From Deltaproteobacteria bacterium (GTDB taxonomy: Bacteria > Myxococcota > Kuafuiibacteriia > Kuafuiibacteriales > Kuafuiibacteriaceae), in contig JACKEN010000003.1 in the NCBI GenBank assembly GCA_020632995.1, forward strand, positions 1 through 64,000: 64,000 bases of DNA, read 5' to 3'. Below are positions 8,865-18,300 of this stretch, piece by piece. Position 1 is the first letter of the stretch. Each line of letters opens with the position of its first letter. The notes below the pieces were generated by a model that was not told the DNA's origin, made no database searches, and was given only the letters and a program-made list of their open reading frames with translations. A program made the position numbers and the translations under genes.

Positions 8865-9689
8865 ATGAACGGGCTCGCGTTGGACTCCACCCTCACCCTC
8901 AACAACGGCGTTCATATCCCCCGCTTCGGCCTGGGCGTGTTCCGCTCGGGCCGGGAGACCCGGGACGCGGTGCAGGCCGCCCTGGCCGCCGGCTATCGCC
9001 ACGTCGACACCGCCCACATCTACCGCAACGAGGCCGAGGTCGGGGCGGCGCTGAAGGCCGGCGCGGCGGCGCGGGGCGAAGTCTTCGTGACCACCAAGCT
9101 CTGGAACGATCACCACGGCTACGACGCGGCGCTCAGGGCGTTCGACGAGTCGCTGCGGGCGCTGGGGCTCGAGTATGTGGACCTGTACCTGTTGCACTGG
9201 CCGGTGCCGGGCATGCGCCTCGAGTCCTGGCGGGCGCTGGAGGCCATCCACCGCACCGGGAAGGCCCGGGCGATCGGGGTCAGCAACTTCACGGAGCGGC
9301 ACCTCCTGGAGCTCGCCGACGTCGCCCAGATCCTGCCCGCGGTGAACCAGGTGGAGCTGCACCCCTTCCTCGCTCAGCCGGGCCTCGTCGCGGCCTGCCA
9401 CAAGCTCGGGATCGCGGTGGAGGCCTACAGCCCGCTCGCCAAGGGCCGCCGCCTCGACCACCCGGTGCTGGCCGAGGTCGGCCGGGCGCACGGCAAGTCG
9501 GTGGCCCAGGTCATGATCCGCTGGAGCCTCCAGAAGGGCTTCATCTCGATCCCCAAGTCGGCCAACCCGAAGCGCATCCAGGAGAACGCGGCGGTCTTCG
9601 ACTTCGCGCTGAGCGAGGCCGAGATGCGTACGCTGGACGGCCTGGACGAGGGCCTCCGGACCGCGTGGGACCCCACCGGGGTCGAGTAA
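8865..9689 (+). CDS. Aldo/keto reductase
   Basis: This 274-residue NADPH-dependent oxidoreductase has the full AKR catalytic set. The Asp and Tyr are in HVDTAHIYRNE, the Lys in VTTKLW and the His in YLLHWP. The signature IGVSNF and the cofactor motif SIPKSANPKRIQEN are also present. Length and motifs match the AKR5/2,5-diketo-gluconate reductase group, and the substrate is probably a small aldehyde or keto-acid. The start is the ATG at 8865. It is monocistronic: repeats and a convergent gene follow. Confidence 0.9.
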   Translation: MNGLALDSTLTLNNGVHIPRFGLGVFRSGRETRDAVQAALAAGYRHVDTAHIYRNEAEVGAALKAGAAARGEVFVTTKLWNDHHGYDAALRAFDESLRALGLEYVDLYLLHWPVPGMRLESWRALEAIHRTGKARAIGVSNFTERHLLELADVAQILPAVNQVELHPFLAQPGLVAACHKLGIAVEAYSPLAKGRRLDHPVLAEVGRAHGKSVAQVMIRWSLQKGFISIPKSANPKRIQENAAVFDFALSEAEMRTLDGLDEGLRTAWDPTGVE

Positions 9690-9747
9690 CCGGTGCGCTT
9701 GGAGACCCGAGGCCCCGAGCCTGAAGCCCGAGATCTGGCCCCTGAGG

Positions 9748-9805
9748 CCTGTCTCTGATGCCTGCAGCCGACGACGTCGCATCGGTCTCAGGCATCAGAG
9801 ACAGG
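9748..9805. repeat. Inverted repeat (17-base arms) after the reductase gene
   Basis: Arms at 9748-9764 and 9789-9805 are perfect complements over 17 bases, with a 24-base loop. They lie between two convergent genes, so the structure could act as a bidirectional terminator. The surrounding 9700-9855 holds further imperfect copies of CCTGA/GCCTG units. A 16/17 match to the same arm recurs at 12412-12428. Confidence 0.65.
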
Positions 9806-9857
9806 TCTCGGGTTGCAGGCACCAGGGGCCAGGCCTCGGGCTCCGGGGCTGCGGCCG

Positions 9858-10973
9858 CTACGGGCACGCCGCCCGCGCCGCGGTGTCGAGGTGCACGTCG
9901 AGGGGCCCAGATGCCGCAATGCGTCTTGCGAACACGCCCCCGTAGACCTCGAGCGGACCGCTCGCCACCACCTCGGCCCGGGGGGCGTACAGGCGGCCCG
10001 CGAAGCGCCCGCCGCCGGTGAGCTGGAGGGTGCCGCCACCGCCCACGTAGACCCGCACCCGGCCCGCCTCCGCCTCGCCTCCGAGGTCGGGACCCCGCGG
10101 CAGGGTCAGGGTGCCGGCGATCCACAGGTCGAGGCTGGCCCCCGCCGCGAGCTCGACGTGCAGGTCACCCTGCAGCGTGAGGTCACCGTCGATGTAGACC
10201 GAGGCGGGGGCGCTCACCGCGAGGGTGAGGTCCCCGGGGCCGTTGACGCCGGTGAAGTAGTACTGGCCGCAGGCGAGCTCGACCGTGCCCTCCGCAGCGC
10301 GAAGGGAGGTGGGCTCGAGGCTGGCCGCCGCATCGTCGTTCGTGCTCGCGTGGCTGGCCACCACCTGGGCCACGTCGATGGGGGCGTCGCAGGGGCAGGG
10401 CGCCGCCACCGTCACCGGGGCCCGGGTCAGGGCGCCGACGGACTGCGAGGCCACGTCGAGGTTCGCGCCGTCGGGGAGGGTCAGGGTGCCGCCCACCGTG
10501 AGGGCCTGGGCGCGCAGGTTACCTTGCACCCGCGCGTCGCCCGCCACCGCGAGGTCGGCGTCGCTCAGGAAGGGGCCGGCGCAGGCGAGGTCGCCCGTGA
10601 CATCAACCGCGGCGCCGCCCCCCGCCACCGCGCCCGAGGCGCCGCCGATCTGCAGGTCGCCCTGCACCACGCTCGGGCCGTTCATGTCGAGGCGGCCGTT
10701 CACCCCGACCCCGCCGCCTTCACCCGGGGCGAAGGCGGCGCAGCGATCGAAGGCGTCGGTGCCCAGCCGGTCGGCCGCGCTGAGGTCCTGGCAGGCGCAC
10801 ACCGCCATCGGCAAGTCGGGTTGCGGGTCGGGCGCGAGGGCGCAGGCTTCGACCCCGCCGCCGGGTCGGTACGCGACCACGTCGTGCCCGTAGCAGCCCG
10901 ACAGGCAAAGGGCGGCGACCAGCGCGCCGATCGCGTCCCGGCGCGTGCGGGCCGGCTCGCGCGCCAACCTCAC
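9858..10973 (-). CDS. Lipoprotein of unknown function, beta-rich
   Basis: This 371-residue protein has a twin-Arg-like basic start and a lipobox (LVAALCLSGC), so it should be a membrane-anchored lipoprotein. The rest is made of repeated short strand-forming units (GDLQIGGASG, GDLACAGP, GDARVQGNLR, GGTLTLPDGA, GDLTLQGDLHVELAAG) typical of right-handed beta-solenoid or bactofilin-like folds. It also contains six or so cysteines. GTG 10973 overlaps the stop of the TPR protein (GTGA), so the two are coupled. It is the last gene of the sigma factor operon and may be the cell-surface output of that system. No enzyme motif was seen. Confidence 0.65.
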   Translation of the reverse strand: MRLAREPARTRRDAIGALVAALCLSGCYGHDVVAYRPGGGVEACALAPDPQPDLPMAVCACQDLSAADRLGTDAFDRCAAFAPGEGGGVGVNGRLDMNGPSVVQGDLQIGGASGAVAGGGAAVDVTGDLACAGPFLSDADLAVAGDARVQGNLRAQALTVGGTLTLPDGANLDVASQSVGALTRAPVTVAAPCPCDAPIDVAQVVASHASTNDDAAASLEPTSLRAAEGTVELACGQYYFTGVNGPGDLTLAVSAPASVYIDGDLTLQGDLHVELAAGASLDLWIAGTLTLPRGPDLGGEAEAGRVRVYVGGGGTLQLTGGGRFAGRLYAPRAEVVASGPLEVYGGVFARRIAASGPLDVHLDTAARAACP

Positions 10974-11764
10974 GGCGCGAGTGCTTCCAGGCGCTGCCGC
11001 GCACGGGCGGCGTGGGCGCTCTTCGGGTGGTGCTGCAGGAGGGCCTGCAACGCCTCGACCTCGGCGCCCGCGTCGCCCAGGGCGCGGTGGGCGCGGGCGA
11101 GGCCCCAGCGGGCCTCGGCGTCGAGGGGGCCGCCCTGCGTGAGGGCGGCCTGGTAGCGGTCGCGGGCCCGGGCGGAGCGCGCGAGGTGGTCGAGGTCGAG
11201 GCTCGCGGCGGAGATCCGGGCCACGTAGGCCGCGCGGTGCGCGGGGTGGGCATCGATCAGGCGCTGGTAGGCGACCTCGGCCTCCGCCCACCGGCCCTGG
11301 CCGCGCAGGCGGCTGGCCTCGTCCAGGAGGGCGTCGGCGCTGGGGGTCGCCGGCACGATCAGAGCCGGGGGCGGCGCCGAGGGCCGGACCCGGGGTCGCG
11401 GAGCGCGCCGGGGCGGGGGCTCCGGGGCCGGTGGCTCGAGGGTCTGCGCCTCGGGCGCCAGCTCGGGGGCCGGTGCCTCTGGGGCAGGCTCGACCGCTGC
11501 CTGGGGCCGGGGCGCCGGGGCCGCAGGTGGGGGCGGGGCAGGGGCCCGGGCGGCCCGGTAGAGCGCAGCGCCCGCCGGCACCCCCACCAGCACCACCGCG
11601 GCGGTGGCCACCCACAGCCAGGCCGGGCGACGTCGGGGCGGGGCGTGGACCTCCGCCACCGCCGTGCGCACCAGGCGGGCGGCGGCGTCGGGGCCCAGCG
11701 GCTGGGCCGGGCCGGGCTCGGCGTCGAGCAGGTCGGGCGACAGGAGGTCGTGGTCAGGGCGCAT
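10970..11764 (-). CDS. Single-pass membrane protein with TPR-like domain
   Basis: This 264-residue protein has a cytoplasmic N-terminus of about 45 residues, one membrane segment (LWVATAAVVLVGVPAGAALY), a long Pro/Ala-rich linker, and a C-terminal tetratricopeptide-like region (LDEASRLRGQGRWAEAEVAYQRLIDAHP and similar units). The topology resembles an anti-sigma factor. It overlaps the upstream sigma factor gene by 11 bases, which is the usual place for one. The N-terminal part has no zinc-binding HxxxCxxC motif, so it would be a non-ZAS type if it is an anti-sigma. The TPR part would sit in the periplasm. Confidence 0.65.
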   Translation of the reverse strand: MRPDHDLLSPDLLDAEPGPAQPLGPDAAARLVRTAVAEVHAPPRRRPAWLWVATAAVVLVGVPAGAALYRAARAPAPPPPAAPAPRPQAAVEPAPEAPAPELAPEAQTLEPPAPEPPPRRAPRPRVRPSAPPPALIVPATPSADALLDEASRLRGQGRWAEAEVAYQRLIDAHPAHRAAYVARISAASLDLDHLARSARARDRYQAALTQGGPLDAEARWGLARAHRALGDAGAEVEALQALLQHHPKSAHAARARQRLEALAP

Positions 11765-12305
11765 CGGCACCCTCCTGGGCCGCGGCGGCCCGCAGCTTCT
11801 CCATCCCCAACCGGATCCGGCTCTTGGCGGTGTCGGGGGAGACCCCGAGCGCCTCCGCCACCTCGGGCACGGTGAGGGCGACCAGGTGATGGAGCACGAT
11901 CGCCTCGCGCTGGGGGTCGGGCAGGGTGTCGAGCCGCCGGGCCAGCTCGCGCCGGGCCAGGTAGCGCGCGGTCTCTTCCGGGGCGGGCAGCACCTCGAGC
12001 GCCAGCTCGGCCCCCTCCCGGGCGTCCCGGGTGCGGCGGCGGCGGACGTACGCCATGGCCTCGCGGGCGGTGATCCGGTCGGCCCAGCGCTCCAGCGGGG
12101 CGTCGGCCCGGTAGCCGGGGAGCCCGCGGAGGATGGCCACGAGGGCCTGCTGCGCCATGTCGTCCACGTCCTGGTCACCCCGCACGAGGTAGCGGATCAG
12201 GTTCCGGACCCGGGGCAGGAGCCCGGCCAGCAGCGCCTCCGCCGCCGCCCGATCCCCCGCCGCGGCCCGCCGGACCCGCGCCTCGGTCTCCGCCGCGTCC
12301 TCCAC
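11754..12305 (-). CDS. ECF-type RNA polymerase sigma factor
   Basis: This 183-residue protein has sigma region 2 (VRNLIRYLVRGDQDVDDMAQQALVAILRGL) and region 4 with its helix-turn-helix (LTVPEVAEALGVSPDTAKSRIRLGMEKL), and no region 3. That is the extracytoplasmic-function layout. It starts at GTG 12305. It is the first gene of a three-gene operon with a membrane TPR protein and a lipoprotein, which points to an envelope signal. Confidence 0.88.
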   Translation of the reverse strand: MEDAAETEARVRRAAAGDRAAAEALLAGLLPRVRNLIRYLVRGDQDVDDMAQQALVAILRGLPGYRADAPLERWADRITAREAMAYVRRRRTRDAREGAELALEVLPAPEETARYLARRELARRLDTLPDPQREAIVLHHLVALTVPEVAEALGVSPDTAKSRIRLGMEKLRAAAAQEGADAP

Positions 12306-12411
12306 CCGGCCTTCCCCGGTTACAGAGGACGCGGAGCCCGGGAACGGGTCAACCGGGGTGCCAGAAGTCTGGAGTGAAACGCCCTGGTCGCCTGCGCCCT
12401 GACGCCTGAAA

Positions 12412-12544
12412 CCTGTCTCTGAAGCCTGACGCCGCGCCTGCTCTCGAAGCGCGGCTTCACGCCCGATCGGGTTCAGGGTTCAGAGACTGGGTTCAGGGTT
12501 CAGATGACCGGGTTCAGGGTTCAGGGACCGGGTTCAGGCTTCAG
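12412..12544. repeat. Tandem 20-21 base repeats upstream of the sigma factor gene
   Basis: Four units beginning GGGTTCAG(G) start at 12469, 12489, 12510 and 12530. The first three share the 15-mer GGGTTCAGGGTTCAG; the fourth has one change. Just before them, 12412-12428 matches the 17-base arm at 9748-9764 at 16 of 17 positions. The array lies between the sigma factor gene and the end of the RIO kinase gene, both on the minus strand. It could hold the sigma factor's control sites or simply be a spacer repeat. Confidence 0.7.
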
Positions 12545-12561
12545 AGGTCCAGGGTCACGCT

Positions 12562-13617
12562 TCAGGGCCGGGGTGCCGGCTTCGCGGGGCCACCTGCGCC
12601 GCCCCCACCTCGGCGTCGGCGGCGGCGCTTGGGCTTCTTGGCCGGGGCGGGGGCCTTGGGCTCGGGCGCAGGGGCCGGCTGATGGCCGCGTTTCTGGGCG
12701 GGGCGCGCGGCGGCGGCGGCCTCCTCGGCCTCCCGGGCCGCTCGGGCCTCCTCGAGGCGGCGCTGCTTCTTGAGCTGGTACGCGCTCATCGGGCGGGCGG
12801 TTGCCTCGGCCTCGGAGGCGCGGATCTCCTCGAGGACGCCCCGGGTGTCCACCGGGGGGAGCTCGCGTCGCTGGAAGCGCCCGGTGAGCGGGCTGTCGGG
12901 GCGGAGCTCGGCCCGGGCGTACAGATCCCAGATCTCGGGGCCGTAGCGGGTGTCGCGCAGCCGGGGCGCGGCCCGACCGAGGAAGTCGGCGAGGTTCTTC
13001 ACGTCCCGCAGGAACAGGCGCTCGCTGTTCTGGTTCTGCGCCGCGTCGGCGGCCTGGGGGAAGTCGATGATCACCGGGCCCTCGCGGCCCATCAGGATGT
13101 TGTACTCGGACAGGTCGCCGTGCACGAGCCCGGCAGAGAGCATGCAAGCCACCTGGCGGATGAGGTCCTCGTGGACGGCGAGGGCATCCTTCTCGGAGAA
13201 GCGGATGTCGTACAGGCGCGGTGCAGGCTCTCCTGCATCGTCCTTCACAAGCTCCATCAAGAGCACGTTGTCCGCGTGGTGGTAGGGCTCCGGCACCCGC
13301 ACCCCCGCCTCACGGAGCCGGTACAGCGCGGCCACCTCGGCGTTCTGCCACTCCGCCTCGAGGAGCGCCTTGCCGTAGCCGGTGCCCTTCTGCATGGCGC
13401 GGCGTTGGCGCGTGTTCCGCACCTGGCGCCCCTCCGAGTACGCGGCCCGCTGGTGGAAGCTCCGGTGCTGGGCGTCCTTGTAGACCTTGGCGACGCAGCG
13501 CTGACCGTGGGCGCGCACCAGGTACACCGAGGCCTCCTTGCCGCTCATGAGGGGTCGCAGCACCTCGTCCACGAGGCCCTCGTCGAAGAGGGGGAGCAGG
13601 GGTTCGGGGATGTTCAT
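12562..13617 (-). CDS. RIO-type atypical serine/threonine kinase
   Basis: This 351-residue protein has the RIO kinase signatures. The glycine loop is in SGKEASVYLV, the ATP lysine in CVAKVYK, the catalytic loop is HGDLSEYNIL, and the metal-binding Asp is in IIDFPQA. The family is universal in archaea and eukaryotes, where it acts in small-ribosomal-subunit maturation; it is patchy in bacteria and its role there is unclear. A C-terminal tail of about 100 residues is rich in Lys, Arg, Pro and Gly (a run of six Arg then Gly) and could bind RNA. ATG 13617 (MNIPEP) is chosen over the upstream start at 13674. Confidence 0.85.
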   Translation of the reverse strand: MNIPEPLLPLFDEGLVDEVLRPLMSGKEASVYLVRAHGQRCVAKVYKDAQHRSFHQRAAYSEGRQVRNTRQRRAMQKGTGYGKALLEAEWQNAEVAALYRLREAGVRVPEPYHHADNVLLMELVKDDAGEPAPRLYDIRFSEKDALAVHEDLIRQVACMLSAGLVHGDLSEYNILMGREGPVIIDFPQAADAAQNQNSERLFLRDVKNLADFLGRAAPRLRDTRYGPEIWDLYARAELRPDSPLTGRFQRRELPPVDTRGVLEEIRASEAEATARPMSAYQLKKQRRLEEARAAREAEEAAAAARPAQKRGHQPAPAPEPKAPAPAKKPKRRRRRRGGGGAGGPAKPAPRP

Positions 13618-13692
13618 GCGCGGCGCCGCACGGCCCGGGGTCGCCTCTACCACGGACGCGCCCGGATGCTGCACCTTTCGTGCGCTGTCGGC

Positions 13693-15270
13693 TCAGGCCC
13701 ACCGATTCAGGGCGGCGGCGAGGCCGAAGCCGGCCACCGCGCCCCCGAAGTGGGCCAGGAAGCTCACCTGCGGGGTCACCATGTCCACCACCGCCTGGAA
13801 GGCCACGATCATCGCCACCTCGAGCGCCCGGGCCCGGGTCTGGGGCCCGGGCAGGCGCCGCCAGGAGGCCCACAGGGTCCAGACCCCAGCCCCCACCAGG
13901 GCCATCACGCTGCCGGATGCCCCGACGAGGAGCTCGGGCCGGTCCCGGGTCCAGGTCATGACCAGCAACGCGAACAGCATCGCGAGCACCCCGCCCGCCA
14001 GGTAGATGACCACCGCTCGGCCGCTGGACAGCGAGGCCTCCACGAAGCGCCCGAAGATGTAGAGCCCCAAGAGGTTGGCGGACAGGTGCAGGGCCCCCAC
14101 GTGGAGCCAGCTCGCGGTGAGGATCCGCCACCACGCGAAGTCGGGGTGGCCGATCGGGGTCACCACCGCCCCAAGGAGCACGAAGGCCTCGGGGTCGTCG
14201 GTCGCGTGCAATAGAACCTGCGCCAGGTAGACCACGGTGAGCATGGCGAGCAGGGCCCAGGTGGCGGGGGTCTCGCGACGGGCGGGGCGGACCAGCTGCC
14301 CGACCTGCTCGGACTCTCGCACCGTGGCTTGGAGCTCGGTCAGGATCGCCCGGGCGCCGTCCGAGAGCTGGGTGGGCTCCACCGCGGGCGGGAGCCGGGC
14401 GAGCCGGCGCTCGGCCGCCCGCCGCACCAGGGCCCGGGGCGAGCGGGTGAGATCGTGCAGGATGGCTTGCGATTCGTCTGGGCGACCGGACGAGGCGAGG
14501 GCCATGGCGCGCCACATCGCCTGCAGCTCGGCGCTGAGGTGGGTGTTGCGCATGACGCGCTCCACCGTCTCGAGCTGGCCGGTGAACGCCGCGGTCTCGA
14601 GCTGCACCGTCTCGAGGATGGGGCGCACCTGGTGCACGCCGGGCAGGGCGATGGCGTGGGCGTAGCGCTGGAGCATGACCTCGGGCTCACCCTGCTCTCC
14701 CGCTGCCCGCACCCAGTTGGTGACCAGGGCGGAGTTGCCGTCGCGGACCTTGGGGTCCAGGCCCTCCAGCCAGGCCCTCAGCTCGGACCACTGCCCGGTG
14801 AGCTGCAGCCGCTGCAGGCGGGCGTTCACCGCGACCGGGCTCTTCGAGGCCTCGACCTTTCGAAGGATATCCTGCCATTCATCCGAGTCACCGGCGTCGG
14901 CGAGCCGGACCGCCCGCAGGATGGCATGCACCTCGCGCGTGCCATCGAGCGGGTGGAGGATGCTGCCTACCCGCGACCAGAACAGGGCACGATCGTGGTC
15001 ACCGCGCTCGGTGCTTCGCCGGAGCTGGACGTTGGCGAGGGCAGGGCCGACCAGCAGCGCCATCCACGCCCCCAGGGTGACGAGGCCGCCGTGCCGCCAC
15101 TCGGTGATCAGGCTGAGGGCGCCCAGGAGCCCCAGGGCGGCGTAGGTGGCGAGCCACCCCTTGCCCCGCCACCCGACGAGGCGAACCACTCGGAACGCTC
15201 CGAAGGCCGCGCCAAGGACCAGCGCGGGCAGGAGCACCAGGTTCAGATCCACGGGGGGATTTGGCCACAT
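13693..15270 (-). CDS. Rhomboid-family intramembrane serine protease with helical-repeat insert
   Basis: This 525-residue protein has two or three N-terminal membrane segments, then about 220 residues of helical repeats (residues 90-320). The rhomboid domain that follows has HLSANLLGLYIFG (the conserved HxxxN of helix 2), catalytic Ser in LVGASGSVMAL and catalytic His in FLAHFGGAVAG. It should cleave transmembrane substrates within the inner membrane. The large soluble helical insert ahead of the protease domain may select substrates. It is divergent from the SNF2 helicase gene, with 47 bases between the chosen starts. Confidence 0.85.
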   Translation of the reverse strand: MWPNPPVDLNLVLLPALVLGAAFGAFRVVRLVGWRGKGWLATYAALGLLGALSLITEWRHGGLVTLGAWMALLVGPALANVQLRRSTERGDHDRALFWSRVGSILHPLDGTREVHAILRAVRLADAGDSDEWQDILRKVEASKSPVAVNARLQRLQLTGQWSELRAWLEGLDPKVRDGNSALVTNWVRAAGEQGEPEVMLQRYAHAIALPGVHQVRPILETVQLETAAFTGQLETVERVMRNTHLSAELQAMWRAMALASSGRPDESQAILHDLTRSPRALVRRAAERRLARLPPAVEPTQLSDGARAILTELQATVRESEQVGQLVRPARRETPATWALLAMLTVVYLAQVLLHATDDPEAFVLLGAVVTPIGHPDFAWWRILTASWLHVGALHLSANLLGLYIFGRFVEASLSSGRAVVIYLAGGVLAMLFALLVMTWTRDRPELLVGASGSVMALVGAGVWTLWASWRRLPGPQTRARALEVAMIVAFQAVVDMVTPQVSFLAHFGGAVAGFGLAAALNRWA

Positions 15271-15317
15271 GGGGGCCCTGGCGTCATCCCATCGAACACG
15301 TTGTCGCCGCTCCGCCG

Positions 15318-18300
15318 ATGGGCCAGGGTGGCGCGGTGTTCGGGGCCCAGGCCGACAGCACCGACGCCGAGGTGGCGGCGGCCCTCGCCGCGCGCCTGGG
15401 CGAGGTGCGCCGGGCCCTGGCCCAGGACGTCCCCCCGCGGCCCCGGGGGAGCCGGGTGGTGGATCGGGTCCGGCTGCTCCCGCGGAACCCGCCCCTGTAC
15501 ACCGTGGTGGAGCTCGACGAGGGCGGGGACGCGGTCACGATCACTGTCCCCCTGACCCTGGATCCCAGCTTCGAGGTGCGTCCGGTCTGCAGCGCGTGCA
15601 ACCAGGCCTGCGTGCACGGGCTCTCCGCGGTGGACGACCTCTTGGAGGTGCTCGCCGACGAGGCCGACCCGCGGCGCGATGAGGTGGTCGAGGCGGCGGG
15701 CCAGGCCCCCTGGCGGCGCTGGCTGGGCGCCCTGGACGAGGCCCTGGCCGAGCTGGAGGCGGAGACCACCCGGCGGCGGGCGGCGCGGCTGTGGTGGGCG
15801 GTGGACCTCACGAAGGAGGAGATCGCGCCCCACGTCGAGGAGGCCGGGCAGCGGGGCGGGTTCCTGAAGCCGCGCCGGGTGCGCCTCGAGGAGGTCGAGG
15901 CGGTGGCCGAGCTGCGGGCCGAGGACCGGGCGGCGCTGGCCGCGGTGCGGCTGATGCGGGCGGAGCGCCGGGCGGCCGCGCGGGACGGGCGCATGCAAGC
16001 GCTCTTTCACCGGACCCTGGAGGCCCTGGTGGGGCACCCTCGGGTGAGCCTCGGCGCGCCGGGCGGGGTGCCGTGGCGGGTGGAGTCGGCCCCGGTGCGC
16101 TTCACGGTGGAGCACGAGGACGACGCCCTGGACCTGCGGGTGCACGTGGGGCCGGTGGAGCTCGAGCCGCAGGCGCTGCTGGGCGGCGCGCCCAGGGCCC
16201 GGACCATGCTCTTCCCCGCCCAAGAGGAGCGGGTCCTCCGGATCGCCCACATCGGGGCGCCGCTCGCCCGGCTGCTCGCCCGGTGGGCGAGCGAGGCGGT
16301 GCCGGTGCCGGCGGAAGCGCAGGCGGCGCTGATGCAGCGGCTGTCGCGCGCGGCGGAGCACGTGATGGTGCAGGCCTCCGACCTGATCCGCGAGGTGACG
16401 GTGGAGGCTCGCCAGGACTTCGTGGCGCTCCTGTCGCCCTTACCGCAGGGTGGATTGCAGATCGAGCTGCGGGCCCGGCCGCTCCCCGACGGGCCGCTCT
16501 TCCACCCGGGCCTCGGGCCGGAGGACGTCCTCACCTCGACCCCCGACCGGCAGATCCTGCGGGCGAGGCGCGACCTGTGGGCGGAGCAGGAGGCGGCGCA
16601 GGATATGTTGCGGGAGCTCGAGCTGACCCCGGACGACGAGGACCCGGCCCTGGTGGTGATCGAGCCGCTCCCTGAGGCGCTGGAGGTGGTGGAGCGCCTG
16701 CGGCACCACCCCACGCTGGAGTGCCAGTGGCCCCGCCAGCCCTGGTACCCGCCCATCACGGTGGGGGTGGAGCGCCTGCGCCTCTCGGTGCGGACCAAGC
16801 GCGACTACCTCGGCCTTTACGGCGGGGTGGAGGTCGAGGGCAAGCGGGTGGAGCTGGCCGTCCTGGTGGAGGCGGCGCGGCGCGACCGGGGCTACGTGGC
16901 CCTGGACGACGGGCAGTTCCTGAAGCTGGAGGCGGCGCTGGCCGGCCGGCTCTCGGAGCTGGCCGCGTACCTGGAGCCGCGGCAAGGTGGCCTGCGGATC
17001 TCTCCCGCCGGGATCCCGCTCGTGCGCGGCCTGGGGGACGAGGTCTACCGCTTCGAGGCGGAGCAGGCGTGGACCGACCTGCTCGCGCGGATGGACGCCG
17101 CCGCCCAGCTCGACCCGGAGGTGCCCGAGACGCTGCAGGGTGACCTGCGGCCCTACCAGCGCGAGGGCTTCGTGTGGATGTCTCGCCTCGCCGCCTGGGG
17201 CGCGGGCGCGGTGCTCGCGGACGACATGGGCCTCGGGAAGACGGTGCAGGCGATCGCGATGCTCATCGCCCGGGCCGAGCTGGGGCCGCAGCTGGTGGTG
17301 GCGCCCACCTCGGTGGGCTTCAACTGGGCGCGGGAGCTCGCCCGCTTCGCGCCGGGGCTGGAGGTGGTGAGCTACGCGGGTCCGGACCGCGAGGTGAAGC
17401 TGCAGCGGGCACGACCCGGCGCGGTGTTCGTCACCAGCTACGGGGTGGTGCAGCGCGACGCGGCGACCCTCGCCCCGTGGCCGTGGGCCACGGTGGTGCT
17501 GGACGAGGCCCAGGCGATCAAGAACCCCCGCACCCGCCGGTCCCGGGCGGTGCGCAGCCTGACCTGCAGTGCCCCCTGGACCCTCGCCCTGACCGGGACG
17601 CCGGTCGAGAACCACCCGGCCGAGCTGTGGGCGCTGTTCGAGGCGGTGTTCCCCGGGCTCCTCGGCACCTGGGAGAGCTTCCGGGTGCGCTTCATCGCGA
17701 CCGCGGACGAGGAGGGCAAGGCGTTCGGCACCGCCGCCCTGGCCAAGGTGGTGCGGCCCTACGTGCTGCGCCGGACCAAGGCCCAGGTGGCCCAGCACCT
17801 GCCGCCGCGCACCGAGGTCACGGTGGACGTGAGCCTGTCGCACCGCGAGCGCGCGCTCTACGAGGACGCGCGCCTCGCCGCGATCGCGGAGCTCGAGCAG
17901 ACCGACGCGGTGGAGCAGACCCGCTATCACCTGAAGGTCTTCGCCGCGCTGACCCACCTCCGCCAGCTGGCTTGCCATCCGCGGCTGGTGGACCCGCGCT
18001 CCCGGGTGCCGTCGGCCAAGCTGGAGCGGGTGCTCCAGGTGGTGGAGGACCTCGTGGCCGAGGGGCGCCGGGCGCTGGTGTTCAGCCAGTTCGTGAAGCA
18101 CCTGGATCTGTTGCGTGAGAGCCTGGACGAGCGCGGGGTGCCCTACGCCTACCTCGACGGCGCCACCCCCGCCGCGCAGCGGGCCAAGGTGGTCGATCGG
18201 TTTCAGCAAGGTGACCTGCCGCTCTTCCTGATCTCGCTCAAGGCGGGGGGCACCGGCCTCAACCTCACCGCGGCCGACACCGTCCTGCACCTGGATCCGT

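Noticed and set aside
9748..12544. CRISPR array
   Set aside because: The repeats are only 15-17 bases, the units are 20-21 bases long without unique spacers, and no cas genes are nearby.
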